From positions 1 to 24,668 of the forward strand of contig JAEVZK010000118.1 of the NCBI GenBank assembly GCA_023392285.1: a DNA stretch of 24,668 nt, in the 5' to 3' direction. Numbering within the stretch: position 1 is the first letter of the stretch; each line of letters starts with the position of its first letter. Of this stretch, positions 1-6,775 are shown one piece after another. This DNA is from Armatimonadota bacterium. GTDB lineage: Bacteria > Armatimonadota > Fimbriimonadia > Fimbriimonadales > Fimbriimonadaceae. The position numbers and the translations under genes are program-made. Under the pieces are notes generated by a model. The model was not told where the DNA came from. It worked only from the letters and a program-made list of their open reading frames with translations, and made no database searches.

Positions 1-129
1 GACAAACGCCACCAGAAGAGGCACGACGATATCCGACAGCGGGACAATTCCCCAGTTCACCGAGTACAGCAGAACGACTGGGTAGAGAGCTGCGATGATC
101 GGATAAATCGGAAAGCGGCCGAGCTTCAT
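1..129 (-). CDS. Membrane protein, N-terminal fragment (continues beyond window)
   Basis: Only the first 43 codons are in the window. The ATG at 129-127 overlaps the TGA of the methyltransferase upstream (ATGA), so the two are translationally coupled. The fragment begins MKLGRFPIYPIIAALYPVVLL. Two hydrophobic stretches are visible: residues about 8-24, and about 30 to the window edge. The IxALYPVxxLY pattern resembles the N-terminus of polytopic sulfatase/phosphotransferase-type envelope enzymes found next to NoeA-like methyltransferases. That is a recollection of context and cannot be shown from 43 residues. Family assignment needs the sequence to the left of the window. Confidence 0.6.
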   Translation of the reverse strand, partial: MKLGRFPIYPIIAALYPVVLLYSVNWGIVPLSDIVVPLLVAFV

Positions 130-1475
130 CTCACCCTCATGAGGAACAATCGTCGCTCGGACTGGCCGATCGGCTTCTCCTCGAGAATTTCAAAATGAGC
201 GCCGAATGCCGATTTGAAAGTTTCTAGATCATAGGCTTGGAACGTCTTGCGGCTGCTTCGCAGTTGTTGCACACGAGGATCTTCGTTGTCCACAAATTCG
301 ATCATCAAGTGCTTCCCGAGTCGGGCAAAGAAGCTGGCGACGAGATCCATCGGAACACTGTTGCCAATCACCATGTGGTGAATGAAGGCGAGACTCACTA
401 CCAAATCGACCGGCCCCCGCTCAAATAGAGATTGACGTTCGAGGCCGTTCCAGCCTAAATTGGGTGAAGGATTGGTTGCATCTTGGATGAGGGGCAGCAA
501 ATTCTTCTCCCCATCTCTGACGCAGGACGCAAAATTCCGCTCTACTGCGTTCTCGTCGATATCCCAGGCAGCGGTGTACCATCCTCGCCTGGAAAAGATT
601 CTGCTGAATTCGCCCGCATTTGCCCCGATATCCCAAACCTGCTTCGGCGTCAGCTCCAGCTGGTCTGCGAAGGTTTCCAACAGGCGGGCCTTCTCCTGCG
701 AATCGGCCGAACTGTACGAATCGGCGCTGGAATAAGTCGACCAAGTGGAATGAGTCGTCTTCCACTCAAGTCCCTCGACTGCGGAGCGCAGCGTCTTGAC
801 AAGACCCAATATCGCCGTCTTCGCGACTTTACTGCTGGGAGATGTCTGGGCTTTGGGTGAAGCGGCACTGGCCTTTGCGTGCTGCTTCACATGCAAGTTC
901 AGCCAGGGATTTAGCCAGCTCAGCTTGGGCAGTAGCTCGGAAGCGATTCGCAGCGGAATGCCGTCAAGATAAGCCAGTTGAAGCCGACTAAGTCCGAAAT
1001 CAAGCTTCGACAACAGTAGTAGCGGGCAAAGAAAATGCTCGCAGAACTGGCGATAGGCCATCCACACGTCGCCTTCTTGATAGATTTCAAGTGAGCTCGT
1101 GTCGATGAACACCGCACGTGATCCAACAAACTGAATGTTGTACGCACTCGCATCCTTCAGCGAGAGGCCACGTTGCAGAGCCTTCTCCTGAATTTCGAGC
1201 GTACAGATGGCGGCCGCTTTCAACTGGCTGAAGCACCACTCGTACGGATAAGAAATGAGCGGGACCATCGTTGGCTGGCAGACGATCTGTTCGGGAGTTC
1301 GCTCCACCACTCGATGAGGAATCAGGAGCCCCTGCTCAATTAACTCGTCGGCCAAGCCCGATAACTCCAGAGCCGTGAAGTCTTCGACGCCCGTGGACGT
1401 GATACAGCGAAAGACCACGCCATCCTCCAGGAAGACGTGGCCCGCCGGATCGCGAAATGATCCGGTATGTCGCAT
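126..1475 (-). CDS. NoeA-like class I SAM-dependent methyltransferase with N-terminal accessory domain
   Basis: This is a two-part protein of 449 aa. The C-terminal half holds a class I SAM-binding motif, DIGANAG at residues 282-288, followed by an acidic residue in AWDID about 20 residues on, and by a VDLVVSLAFIHH strand/loop. The N-terminal half (about 1-200) starts SFRDPAGHVF and carries LKDASAYNIQF at 106-116 and AVFIDTSSLE at 121-130. These resemble the catalytic-loop and metal-loop spacing of kinase-like folds and are typical of the NoeA host-specificity/methyltransferase family. A low-complexity Ser/Ala/Lys linker (about 200-270) joins the halves. The substrate is unknown; in this family a surface glycan or lipid-linked intermediate is usually suspected. 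It starts 4 nt after the stop of the 53-aa membrane peptide and overlaps the next gene, so it is the middle gene of a three-gene operon. No strong SD is visible, consistent with coupling. Confidence 0.85.
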   Translation of the reverse strand: MRHTGSFRDPAGHVFLEDGVVFRCITSTGVEDFTALELSGLADELIEQGLLIPHRVVERTPEQIVCQPTMVPLISYPYEWCFSQLKAAAICTLEIQEKALQRGLSLKDASAYNIQFVGSRAVFIDTSSLEIYQEGDVWMAYRQFCEHFLCPLLLLSKLDFGLSRLQLAYLDGIPLRIASELLPKLSWLNPWLNLHVKQHAKASAASPKAQTSPSSKVAKTAILGLVKTLRSAVEGLEWKTTHSTWSTYSSADSYSSADSQEKARLLETFADQLELTPKQVWDIGANAGEFSRIFSRRGWYTAAWDIDENAVERNFASCVRDGEKNLLPLIQDATNPSPNLGWNGLERQSLFERGPVDLVVSLAFIHHMVIGNSVPMDLVASFFARLGKHLMIEFVDNEDPRVQQLRSSRKTFQAYDLETFKSAFGAHFEILEEKPIGQSERRLFLMRVR

Positions 1476-1479
1476 GAAA

Positions 1480-1641
1480 TTACTTGGAAACGATGGTTCC
1501 CGGCACCGAATTCTTCTTTGAAAACTTCTTCTTGATCAGCGCCCACTTGGTTGAAATCGCGTACACCAAGCTGAGGCCTCCGGCAATAATCATTTGGAGC
1601 GCCATGCTCCCGGTTCCACCATCTATATACGCAAAATGCAT
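1480..1641 (-). CDS. Small membrane protein, 53 aa (YIDxGTGS type)
   Basis: The ATG at 1641-1639 is preceded by AAAGGAG with 6 nt spacing, one of the best ribosome-binding sites in the window. A longer reading back to 1746 is therefore not needed. The product begins MHFAYIDGGTGS. It has one membrane span (about residues 13-30) and then a lysine-rich tail (WALIKKKFSKK), suggesting a cytoplasmic C-terminus. The Y-[IL]-D-x-G-[TS]-G-S start followed by one helix is a recurrent tiny-protein pattern beside polysaccharide and NoeA-like methyltransferase genes. No catalytic residues are evident. It is likely a membrane partner or scaffold for the downstream enzymes, which is inference from context only. 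Confidence 0.75.
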   Translation of the reverse strand: MHFAYIDGGTGSMALQMIIAGGLSLVYAISTKWALIKKKFSKKNSVPGTIVSK

Positions 1642-1774
1642 TTGATTCTCCTTTACAGCAGGGGGCGCCAAATCTCGCCACACGAGCTTGTTCGTACTCT
1701 TAAAGACGCGATTTGGGCAAACTGCCGTTCGGGAAAACCGCCTCAAAAGGATGAATTTTCAGTTAAGATAGTGT

Positions 1775-3025
1775 TTACATCGGGATTTCTGCCGTGAGAT
1801 TCAGAGGACCTGTGGGCGTGACGAGGATGTTATCCTCAAGGCGCACACCACCACGGCCAATCCATTGATCGACTTTCGCCCAGTTCACCTGAGACGAGAA
1901 TTGCTGGCGACGATCCTCGCTCGACAGTATTGCTTCGGAGAAGTAGAGCCCTGGCTCGACGGTCACGAGGTAGTTGGCTTCAAGTGGCAAATCCATCCGA
2001 ATCTTGATGCCCGCCACTTTGTTCGGTCGATCCCTTCCGGGAAGGCCGCCGCTTGCATCGCGCACCCCTAATCCAACCATGTGGCCAATCCCATGAGGCA
2101 GAAACATGGCGATCAATTCTGATTCGAGCGCTTCATCCGGATCACAGTGGATGAAGTGCAGGTCTCGCAAGGATTCAGCCAAGCTACGAGCCGCCGTTTC
2201 GTGAACGAACAACCATTCGCTTCCCACTCTGCATTGATCGACAGCGCGATTCAGAGCCGCCTTGACCGCATCATAAATCTCTTGCATCTCGGGCGAAAAA
2301 TGGATGTTGCCTGGATAGGTGCGGGTCACATCGGCCACGTACCCGTCTACCTCCGCTCCCGCGTCGATCAGCACGAAATCACCATCGGAGACCGTGCGGC
2401 CGCTTGGAGTGAAATGGAAGATCGCCGAATTTGATCCCGTACCTACGATCGAGGCATATCCCGTGCAGTCTGCACCTGCCTCCATCATTGCCGCTTCCAT
2501 CGCGATTTGGATTTGCCGTTCGCTCACCCCGGGCCGAATCATTTCACGAGCAACCGCATGCCCTGCCGCAGTTGCATGGATTGCTCGCTTGATGAGCACG
2601 AGTTCCGCCTCGTCCTTCGCGCGCCGGACGTGGAGCAGTTGGGATTGCAGAGCCCTGGAAAGATCATCGTCCCCCAGTCCCACGCCGAGCCGAGCGATCT
2701 CCCGGCCGCTCCGCGCGTGGAGCCAATCCGCAAGTTCCTCAATCGGACGTCCAACTGCCGGCGGACCCCCGCCCCAAACTCGCTCCTGCTCAGAAACGGG
2801 CGGCTCGAACAAGGTCCAGCCATCCGAGGGATCGAAGGCCAGAACGCCACCTTCACGGCTCCGATTCGTCAGCCAGCGATAGTCAGGGTGCGGGTGATAG
2901 GGAAAGCACTGATCCGCACCGCCCGGAATACCGATCGGCTCGCCCGCAGCGATCAGCACAACTTCGTTGCCTAAGTTCCAAGCCCTTGCCGCTTTATCCC
3001 GTCGCGTTTGAAGCGAATCTTCCAT
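1775..3025 (-). CDS. pepP: Xaa-Pro aminopeptidase (M24B family)
   Basis: This cytosolic metallopeptidase (416 aa) removes an N-terminal residue that precedes proline. The pita-bread fold ligands are all visible: D221 in LIDAG, D232 in VADVTRTYP, H311 in LPHGIGH, E357 in VTVEPGLY and E397 in RLEDN. H315 is the usual second active-site histidine. The N-terminal ~130 residues form the creatinase-like domain and include the HPHPDYRWLT segment. The ATG at 3025-3023 has no SD; instead a TAAGCT box ends 6 nt upstream, so the mRNA may be leaderless. It is divergent from dut with only 30 bp between start codons. The family call is secure; the exact substrate preference (PepP versus PepQ-like) is not. 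Confidence 0.93.
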   Translation of the reverse strand: MEDSLQTRRDKAARAWNLGNEVVLIAAGEPIGIPGGADQCFPYHPHPDYRWLTNRSREGGVLAFDPSDGWTLFEPPVSEQERVWGGGPPAVGRPIEELADWLHARSGREIARLGVGLGDDDLSRALQSQLLHVRRAKDEAELVLIKRAIHATAAGHAVAREMIRPGVSERQIQIAMEAAMMEAGADCTGYASIVGTGSNSAIFHFTPSGRTVSDGDFVLIDAGAEVDGYVADVTRTYPGNIHFSPEMQEIYDAVKAALNRAVDQCRVGSEWLFVHETAARSLAESLRDLHFIHCDPDEALESELIAMFLPHGIGHMVGLGVRDASGGLPGRDRPNKVAGIKIRMDLPLEANYLVTVEPGLYFSEAILSSEDRRQQFSSQVNWAKVDQWIGRGGVRLEDNILVTPTGPLNLTAEIPM

Positions 3026-3031
3026 GGCAAC

Positions 3032-3037
3032 AGCTTA
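3032..3037 (-). promoter_or_regulatory. Putative -10 box of pepP (TAAGCT)
   Basis: TAAGCT on the minus strand ends 6 nt before the pepP ATG, the spacing expected if transcription starts at the A of the start codon. No good -35 is seen. It lies 6 bp from the oppositely oriented dut box, so polymerase could not occupy both at once. Confidence 0.45.
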
Positions 3038-3043
3038 ACCATG

Positions 3044-3049
3044 TAAAGT
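3044..3049 (+). promoter_or_regulatory. Putative -10 box of dut (TAAAGT)
   Basis: TAAAGT ends 6 nt before the dut ATG at 3056, and no SD lies between. A transcript initiated from it would be leaderless. The -35 region would fall inside the first codons of pepP and does not resemble TTGACA. Confidence 0.45.
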
Positions 3050-3055
3050 ATCCAA

Positions 3056-3487
3056 ATGCACGTCGAGGTGAAGGTTGCATTATCGGAAGGGGCGATCCTG
3101 CCGGAATATCATTCGGATTTAGCTGCCGGAATGGATCTCCGCTGCCTCAACAGCTTTACGTTATATCCAAACGAGCGCCGCCTCATCTCAACCGGCTTGA
3201 GAATGGCAATCCCGGAGGGATATGAGGGCCAAATTCGTCCGCGAAGCGGGCTCGCCCTGCGGCACGGGATTTCTATGGTGAACTCACCAGGCACAATTGA
3301 TGCCGATTATCGCGGAGAGATTGGCGTCATTCTCATCAATCACGGTGCGGATGTCGTCACATTTAATGCAGGGGATCGAATCGCTCAACTGGTGATCTGT
3401 CCGATCGCACGAGCAAGTCTGGAGGTCTTAGAAGAGTTGGAAGATACAGAGCGTGGAGAGGCCGGTTTTGGCAGCACAGGGAAGTAG
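3056..3487 (+). CDS. dut: dUTP diphosphatase (trimeric dUTPase)
   Basis: It hydrolyses dUTP to dUMP and pyrophosphate, keeping uracil out of DNA and feeding dTMP synthesis. All five trimeric dUTPase motifs are present in order: AAGMDLR (23-29), RPRSGLALR (61-69), GTIDADYRGE (79-88, catalytic Asp 82), GDRIAQLV (106-113) and the C-terminal arm RGEAGFGSTG (133-142). The length of 143 aa is normal. It is the first gene of a plus-strand cluster; the next gene starts inside its 3' end. No SD is visible before the ATG, but a TAAAGT box lies 6 nt upstream. Confidence 0.96.
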   Translation: MHVEVKVALSEGAILPEYHSDLAAGMDLRCLNSFTLYPNERRLISTGLRMAIPEGYEGQIRPRSGLALRHGISMVNSPGTIDADYRGEIGVILINHGADVVTFNAGDRIAQLVICPIARASLEVLEELEDTERGEAGFGSTGK

Positions 3488-4565
3488 CAGTTCAGTCATC
3501 TGTCCGTTTTGTTCCGCGCATGTTTCTGCGAACGCCCTGACCTGCCCGGACTGCGGAGCACCCATCAATGGCGGAACGCTTGCCGACGCGGAGAGCGCCG
3601 TTTATCCGGACATCGCCCGCGCCAATCTCTCCCGAATGCGTGGGGATTTTAAGGCCGCCGAAGGCCAGCTCCTAGCCGTGCTGCGCCGCTTCCCGAACAA
3701 TCCGATCGCTCAAGAAATGATGGGCGATCTAGCTTTGGAAAGGGATGACTCGGCCCGCGCCCTTGAATGGTACGAGATGGCGTTTGCCATTGATCCAAAC
3801 TCCCCGGCTCTGGCTAAGAAATTGAAATCCGCCCGAGGAGAGATCACGGATCAGCAAACTGACGAGACGGTTCAGCAGCTTGGTATCGACCGAAAGACCA
3901 CCAATTCGCCTGTCCTGATTGCCATGATCATCCTTGCGGTGATCGTGGTGGGAGTCAGCGCCTTTTACCTCGGTACAGCCAAAGCGCGGCAACCGGTGGC
4001 CGACCGACCCATAAAGGTGATTACCGCGGAACCGCAGCCAAGTGCCACGAATCCGAAGTCCGAAGCGGACACCTCGCAGCCGCCTCCGGAGAGAACTCAA
4101 AGGGGACCTCAGGGGAGCGATGATATTACTCTTTTACAGGCCCTCCAAGCAAAGGCCGCTGACGGCGGAAGTGTGCTAGCCGTCCGCCACGATCCCAGAT
4201 CCAGATCGGTCATTGTGGATTTTAAGTTTCCTCAGGCGAACGGGCGAGAACTCGCGGCGAGAATCGCGAAAGACACCCTAGCCGCTGATCCGACCTCGAT
4301 AACGGTCACCGTACGAGGGATCAGCGCCGGTGCCCTGGTCTACATTGCAGATGTTCATAAAAATCGAATCGATGAGATTCAAACCGACGCATGGAACGCT
4401 TCTCATCCAGACAACCCTTCTGCATGGGTGGACCACGTTCTTTCAAACGAATGGCCAGCCCCAAGTGGAGGAGCGGTCGAACCTCCGCCGAATTCTAGCG
4501 ATCTTCCCACCGATCCGCAAAACAGTGTGTCGCCTCCAGTCGAGAGCACCGGGAGCACGGGCTAG
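3468..4565 (+). CDS. Zinc-ribbon, TPR and single-span membrane protein of unknown function
   Basis: The best start is TTG at 3468, preceded by GGAGAGG with 6 nt spacing; an in-frame GTG at 3453 lies further up without a good SD. Either start lies inside the 3' end of dut. From the TTG, in order: a CPFC...CPDCG zinc ribbon (about residues 13-32); a TPR-like helical segment (about 50-125, with a repeat ending YEMAFAIDPNSP); one membrane helix (about 145-170, IAMIILAVIVVGV); a Pro/Ser/Thr-rich linker; a compact alpha/beta domain (about 220-315); and a Pro/Ser-rich tail. The predicted topology is N-in, C-out. The function is not recognised. A cytoplasmic zinc ribbon joined to an external domain by one helix suggests a sensor or scaffold. 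Its stop shares one base with the GTG of the next gene. Confidence 0.8.
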   Translation: MAAQGSSSSVICPFCSAHVSANALTCPDCGAPINGGTLADAESAVYPDIARANLSRMRGDFKAAEGQLLAVLRRFPNNPIAQEMMGDLALERDDSARALEWYEMAFAIDPNSPALAKKLKSARGEITDQQTDETVQQLGIDRKTTNSPVLIAMIILAVIVVGVSAFYLGTAKARQPVADRPIKVITAEPQPSATNPKSEADTSQPPPERTQRGPQGSDDITLLQALQAKAADGGSVLAVRHDPRSRSVIVDFKFPQANGRELAARIAKDTLAADPTSITVTVRGISAGALVYIADVHKNRIDEIQTDAWNASHPDNPSAWVDHVLSNEWPAPSGGAVEPPPNSSDLPTDPQNSVSPPVESTGSTG

Positions 4566-5296
4566 TGAAGCTCTCGCTTCAGCTTTTCACCGTCCGAGAC
4601 GCGATGGCCGCCTCTCCTGAAGAGACTTTGGGGCGACTTGCCGAAATCGGACTTCAATTCGTGGAGCCTGCCGGCACCTACGGAATGACGGGCGAACAGT
4701 TCCGAGCCATGCTCGACCGTCACGGACTCCGAGCCAGCGGAATGCATGTGGGATTGGATCAGCTCGAACAATATCTGAGTGCGGTGGTCGATGCCGCCCA
4801 AGCTCTTGATACCGAATGGGTGATCGTGCCTTACCTTCCCGAGAATCGCAGAACTTGGCCGGAAGTCGCAGGAACCCTCAACAACATCGGAGGACGGCTC
4901 CAGGCTAATGGGCTCAAGCTCGCCTACCACAACCACGACTTTGAATTTCGCGATGGTGGCCTGGAGGTGCTCCTCCAGCAGACCAACCCAGAGGTCGTCT
5001 ACTTTGAGCTCGACCTCGGCTGGATTCAGTTCGCGGGCAAATCGCCAGTCGACACCCTGAACGCATTCGGACACCGCGCCCCCCTGGTTCATCTCAAAGA
5101 TATGTTGCCCGGTGCGGAGAATCCGCATGTAGTGGCCGGTCACGGCACGGTCGATTGGATTCAGGTTTTGGCTGCCTGCAAAGCGCGGGATGTTGAATTT
5201 GGAGTGATCGAAATGGATCACCCCCCGAATGATCCAGTCGAAGATGTCTCTGCTTGCTTCCGTTTCTTCAAGGCTTCGATCACGGAGGTGCACTAG
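4565..5296 (+). CDS. Sugar phosphate isomerase/epimerase-like TIM barrel protein
   Basis: This 243-aa protein belongs to the xylose-isomerase-like (AP endonuclease 2) TIM-barrel superfamily, close to the IolE/inosose dehydratase and sugar epimerase group. Diagnostic segments are the N-terminal KLSLQLFTVRD, the YHNHDFEF strand-end motif (about 119-126), FELDLGWIQFAG (about 141-152), VHLKDM (about 169-174) and FGVIEMDHP near the C-terminus. The E/D/H residues on these strands are the usual metal ligands. The start is GTG, overlapping the previous TAG by one base. A shadow frame runs antisense along nearly the whole gene and is not coding. The substrate cannot be read from sequence. Confidence 0.85.
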   Translation: MKLSLQLFTVRDAMAASPEETLGRLAEIGLQFVEPAGTYGMTGEQFRAMLDRHGLRASGMHVGLDQLEQYLSAVVDAAQALDTEWVIVPYLPENRRTWPEVAGTLNNIGGRLQANGLKLAYHNHDFEFRDGGLEVLLQQTNPEVVYFELDLGWIQFAGKSPVDTLNAFGHRAPLVHLKDMLPGAENPHVVAGHGTVDWIQVLAACKARDVEFGVIEMDHPPNDPVEDVSACFRFFKASITEVH

Positions 5297-5298
5297 CT

Positions 5299-6132
5299 AT
5301 GTACAGTCGCAACTCGTCATCTTCTGGTTGCGGAGGTCGGGCAATTATCGCCCTCGGCCTCGCAGTATTCGCGATCATCGGCTACTTCATGAAGAGCTCG
5401 GTCAACCCCACGACCGGCGAGAAGCAGCATGTCTCCATGAGCGTCGATCAGGAGATCGCGCTTGGCCTCCAAGCCGCTCCCGAAATGGCGGCGCAGTATG
5501 GAGGCGAAGACCCCGACCCCCGCGATCGCCAAGTCGTGGAGGAGGTGGGTGAAGACGTGGTTCGAAACTCCAAGGCTGGACAATCTCCATACCAATTTCA
5601 ATTCCACGCACTCGCCGACGACCAGACCATCAATGCGTTCGCCCTGCCCGGAGGTCAAGTCTTTATCACCCGCGCACTCCTCAGAAGGTTAAAATCGCGC
5701 GCTCAGTTGGCGGGCGTACTGGGCCACGAGGTTGGGCACGTGATTGCCAGGCACAGTGCTGAACACATGGCTCAGGCAGAGCTCACCCAGGGAATCACGG
5801 GAGCCGCCGTGATCGCTACTTACGATCCCAACAATCCAAGTTCCCGAGGTTCAGCTGCGGTCGCTGCGATGATCGGTAATCTCGTGAATCTCAAGTTCAG
5901 CCGTAACGATGAACTAGAGGCCGACAAATGGGGAGTCAAATTGATGAGCCAAGCTGGATACGACCCCCGTTCCATGATCGATGTGATGGAAGTGCTCAAG
6001 CAGGCCCGTGGTTCTTCCGGCCAGTCCGAGTTCTTTCAAACTCATCCCAATCCCGAGAATCGAGAAGAGAAAATCCAGGCCGCCATCAAGGAGATCTTCC
6101 CTACTGGCGTCCCAAATGGTCTCAGACGTTAG
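5299..6132 (+). CDS. Membrane-anchored M48 family metalloprotease
   Basis: The ATG at 5299 has a strong SD (GGAGGTG at 5284-5290, 8 nt away), preferred over an in-frame start at 5254 inside the previous gene. The 277-aa product has an N-terminal membrane anchor (about residues 14-31) and an extracytoplasmic M48 peptidase domain. The zinc site is HEVGH at 143-147, with the third ligand E205 in NDELEAD. INAFALPGGQVFITRALL is the typical preceding strand/helix. The C-terminal QTHPNPENREEKI segment is characteristic of the BepA/LoiP-type M48 group, which works in envelope protein quality control. Last gene of the dut cluster; its 3' end overlaps the convergent DinB gene by 11 bp. Confidence 0.92.
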   Translation: MYSRNSSSSGCGGRAIIALGLAVFAIIGYFMKSSVNPTTGEKQHVSMSVDQEIALGLQAAPEMAAQYGGEDPDPRDRQVVEEVGEDVVRNSKAGQSPYQFQFHALADDQTINAFALPGGQVFITRALLRRLKSRAQLAGVLGHEVGHVIARHSAEHMAQAELTQGITGAAVIATYDPNNPSSRGSAAVAAMIGNLVNLKFSRNDELEADKWGVKLMSQAGYDPRSMIDVMEVLKQARGSSGQSEFFQTHPNPENREEKIQAAIKEIFPTGVPNGLRR

Positions 6133-6604
6133 GAAAGCCGGGGCTCGTCCGAATAAGATACGCCTGCCCTTGATGGTATGCCGAATGAAACGCCAGGCGC
6201 GCGAGCGCGCCTTCGCCCGTGATCACAGGGCCAAGGGCGCTAACCAACTCCTTCGACCAAATGGGCTCTGGATTCTCCATTAATGGCTTCACCATCTGCA
6301 GACTGTTCTCAAGAGCTGCCTTCACCAGAGGCGGGTGAATCTCGGCTTCGCCGAAGGGAAACGGGTTGCGATTCACGACCCCATCTGTCGCCGCCGACTT
6401 CAACCTTGCCTGCTCATCCGATAGCTCGGTGCCGGACAGCTGGCTCGCAAAGGAGATTTCCACCCCCGCGACATGGAGTGCCATTTCTCCAATCGTCAGC
6501 GAATTTGGATGCAGCCGCCAATTCAGCTGCTCAGAGGAGAGCGAAGAAATCTCATCGACGAATCGCTTGCGCGACAATTCCCACGAAGTTTCAAATTGAC
6601 TCAC
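6122..6604 (-). CDS. DinB-like family protein
   Basis: The 160-aa product is a DinB/YfiT-type four-helix bundle. It begins VSQFETSWELSRKRF, the usual first helix, and the three expected metal histidines appear in MALHVAG and in AFHSAYHQGQAYLIR. GTG at 6604-6602 is chosen because an upstream ATG would add a proline/glycine-rich extension foreign to the family. These proteins are often thiol-dependent transferases (bacillithiol or mycothiol linked), but most members have no known substrate. The 3' end overlaps the M48 gene by 11 bp, so the two transcripts are complementary at their ends. Confidence 0.82.
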   Translation of the reverse strand: MSQFETSWELSRKRFVDEISSLSSEQLNWRLHPNSLTIGEMALHVAGVEISFASQLSGTELSDEQARLKSAATDGVVNRNPFPFGEAEIHPPLVKAALENSLQMVKPLMENPEPIWSKELVSALGPVITGEGALARLAFHSAYHQGQAYLIRTSPGFPNV

Positions 6605-6702
6605 ATGATAAGGTTTACCTGTTGCAGCCCATCGGCCACATGGCCCACCTCTACCGAATCGCAAAGCTCACAACAAACTCTAACTTTTCTTTGCCACTAA
6701 CC

Positions 6703-6729
6703 TAAAGAACATCAGGATTGCGCCGATAC
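6703..6729 (+). promoter_or_regulatory. Sigma-28 (FliA/SigD)-like promoter upstream of fliM
   Basis: TAAAGAAC at 6703-6710, exactly 11 bp, then GCCGATAC at 6722-6729. The sigma-28 consensus is TAAAGTTT-N11-GCCGATAA, so the match is 5/8 plus 7/8 with exact spacing. Initiation would fall near 6736, giving a leader of about 40 nt before the fliM ATG at 6776. The position directly ahead of a flagellar operon strengthens the call. Confidence 0.7.
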
Positions 6730-6775
6730 ATCTACTGATGGCCCGAAGCACGCACAAATGCTGGGCAGAACGCTG

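Noticed and set aside
1642..1746. N-terminal extension of the 53-aa membrane peptide
   Set aside because: The strong SD sits at the ATG at 1641, and the extension is not membrane-peptide-like.
4562..5293. Long antisense frame covering the whole isomerase gene
   Set aside because: The plus-strand frame carries clear TIM-barrel motifs and operon overlaps. The antisense translation has no recognisable motif and is a codon-bias shadow.
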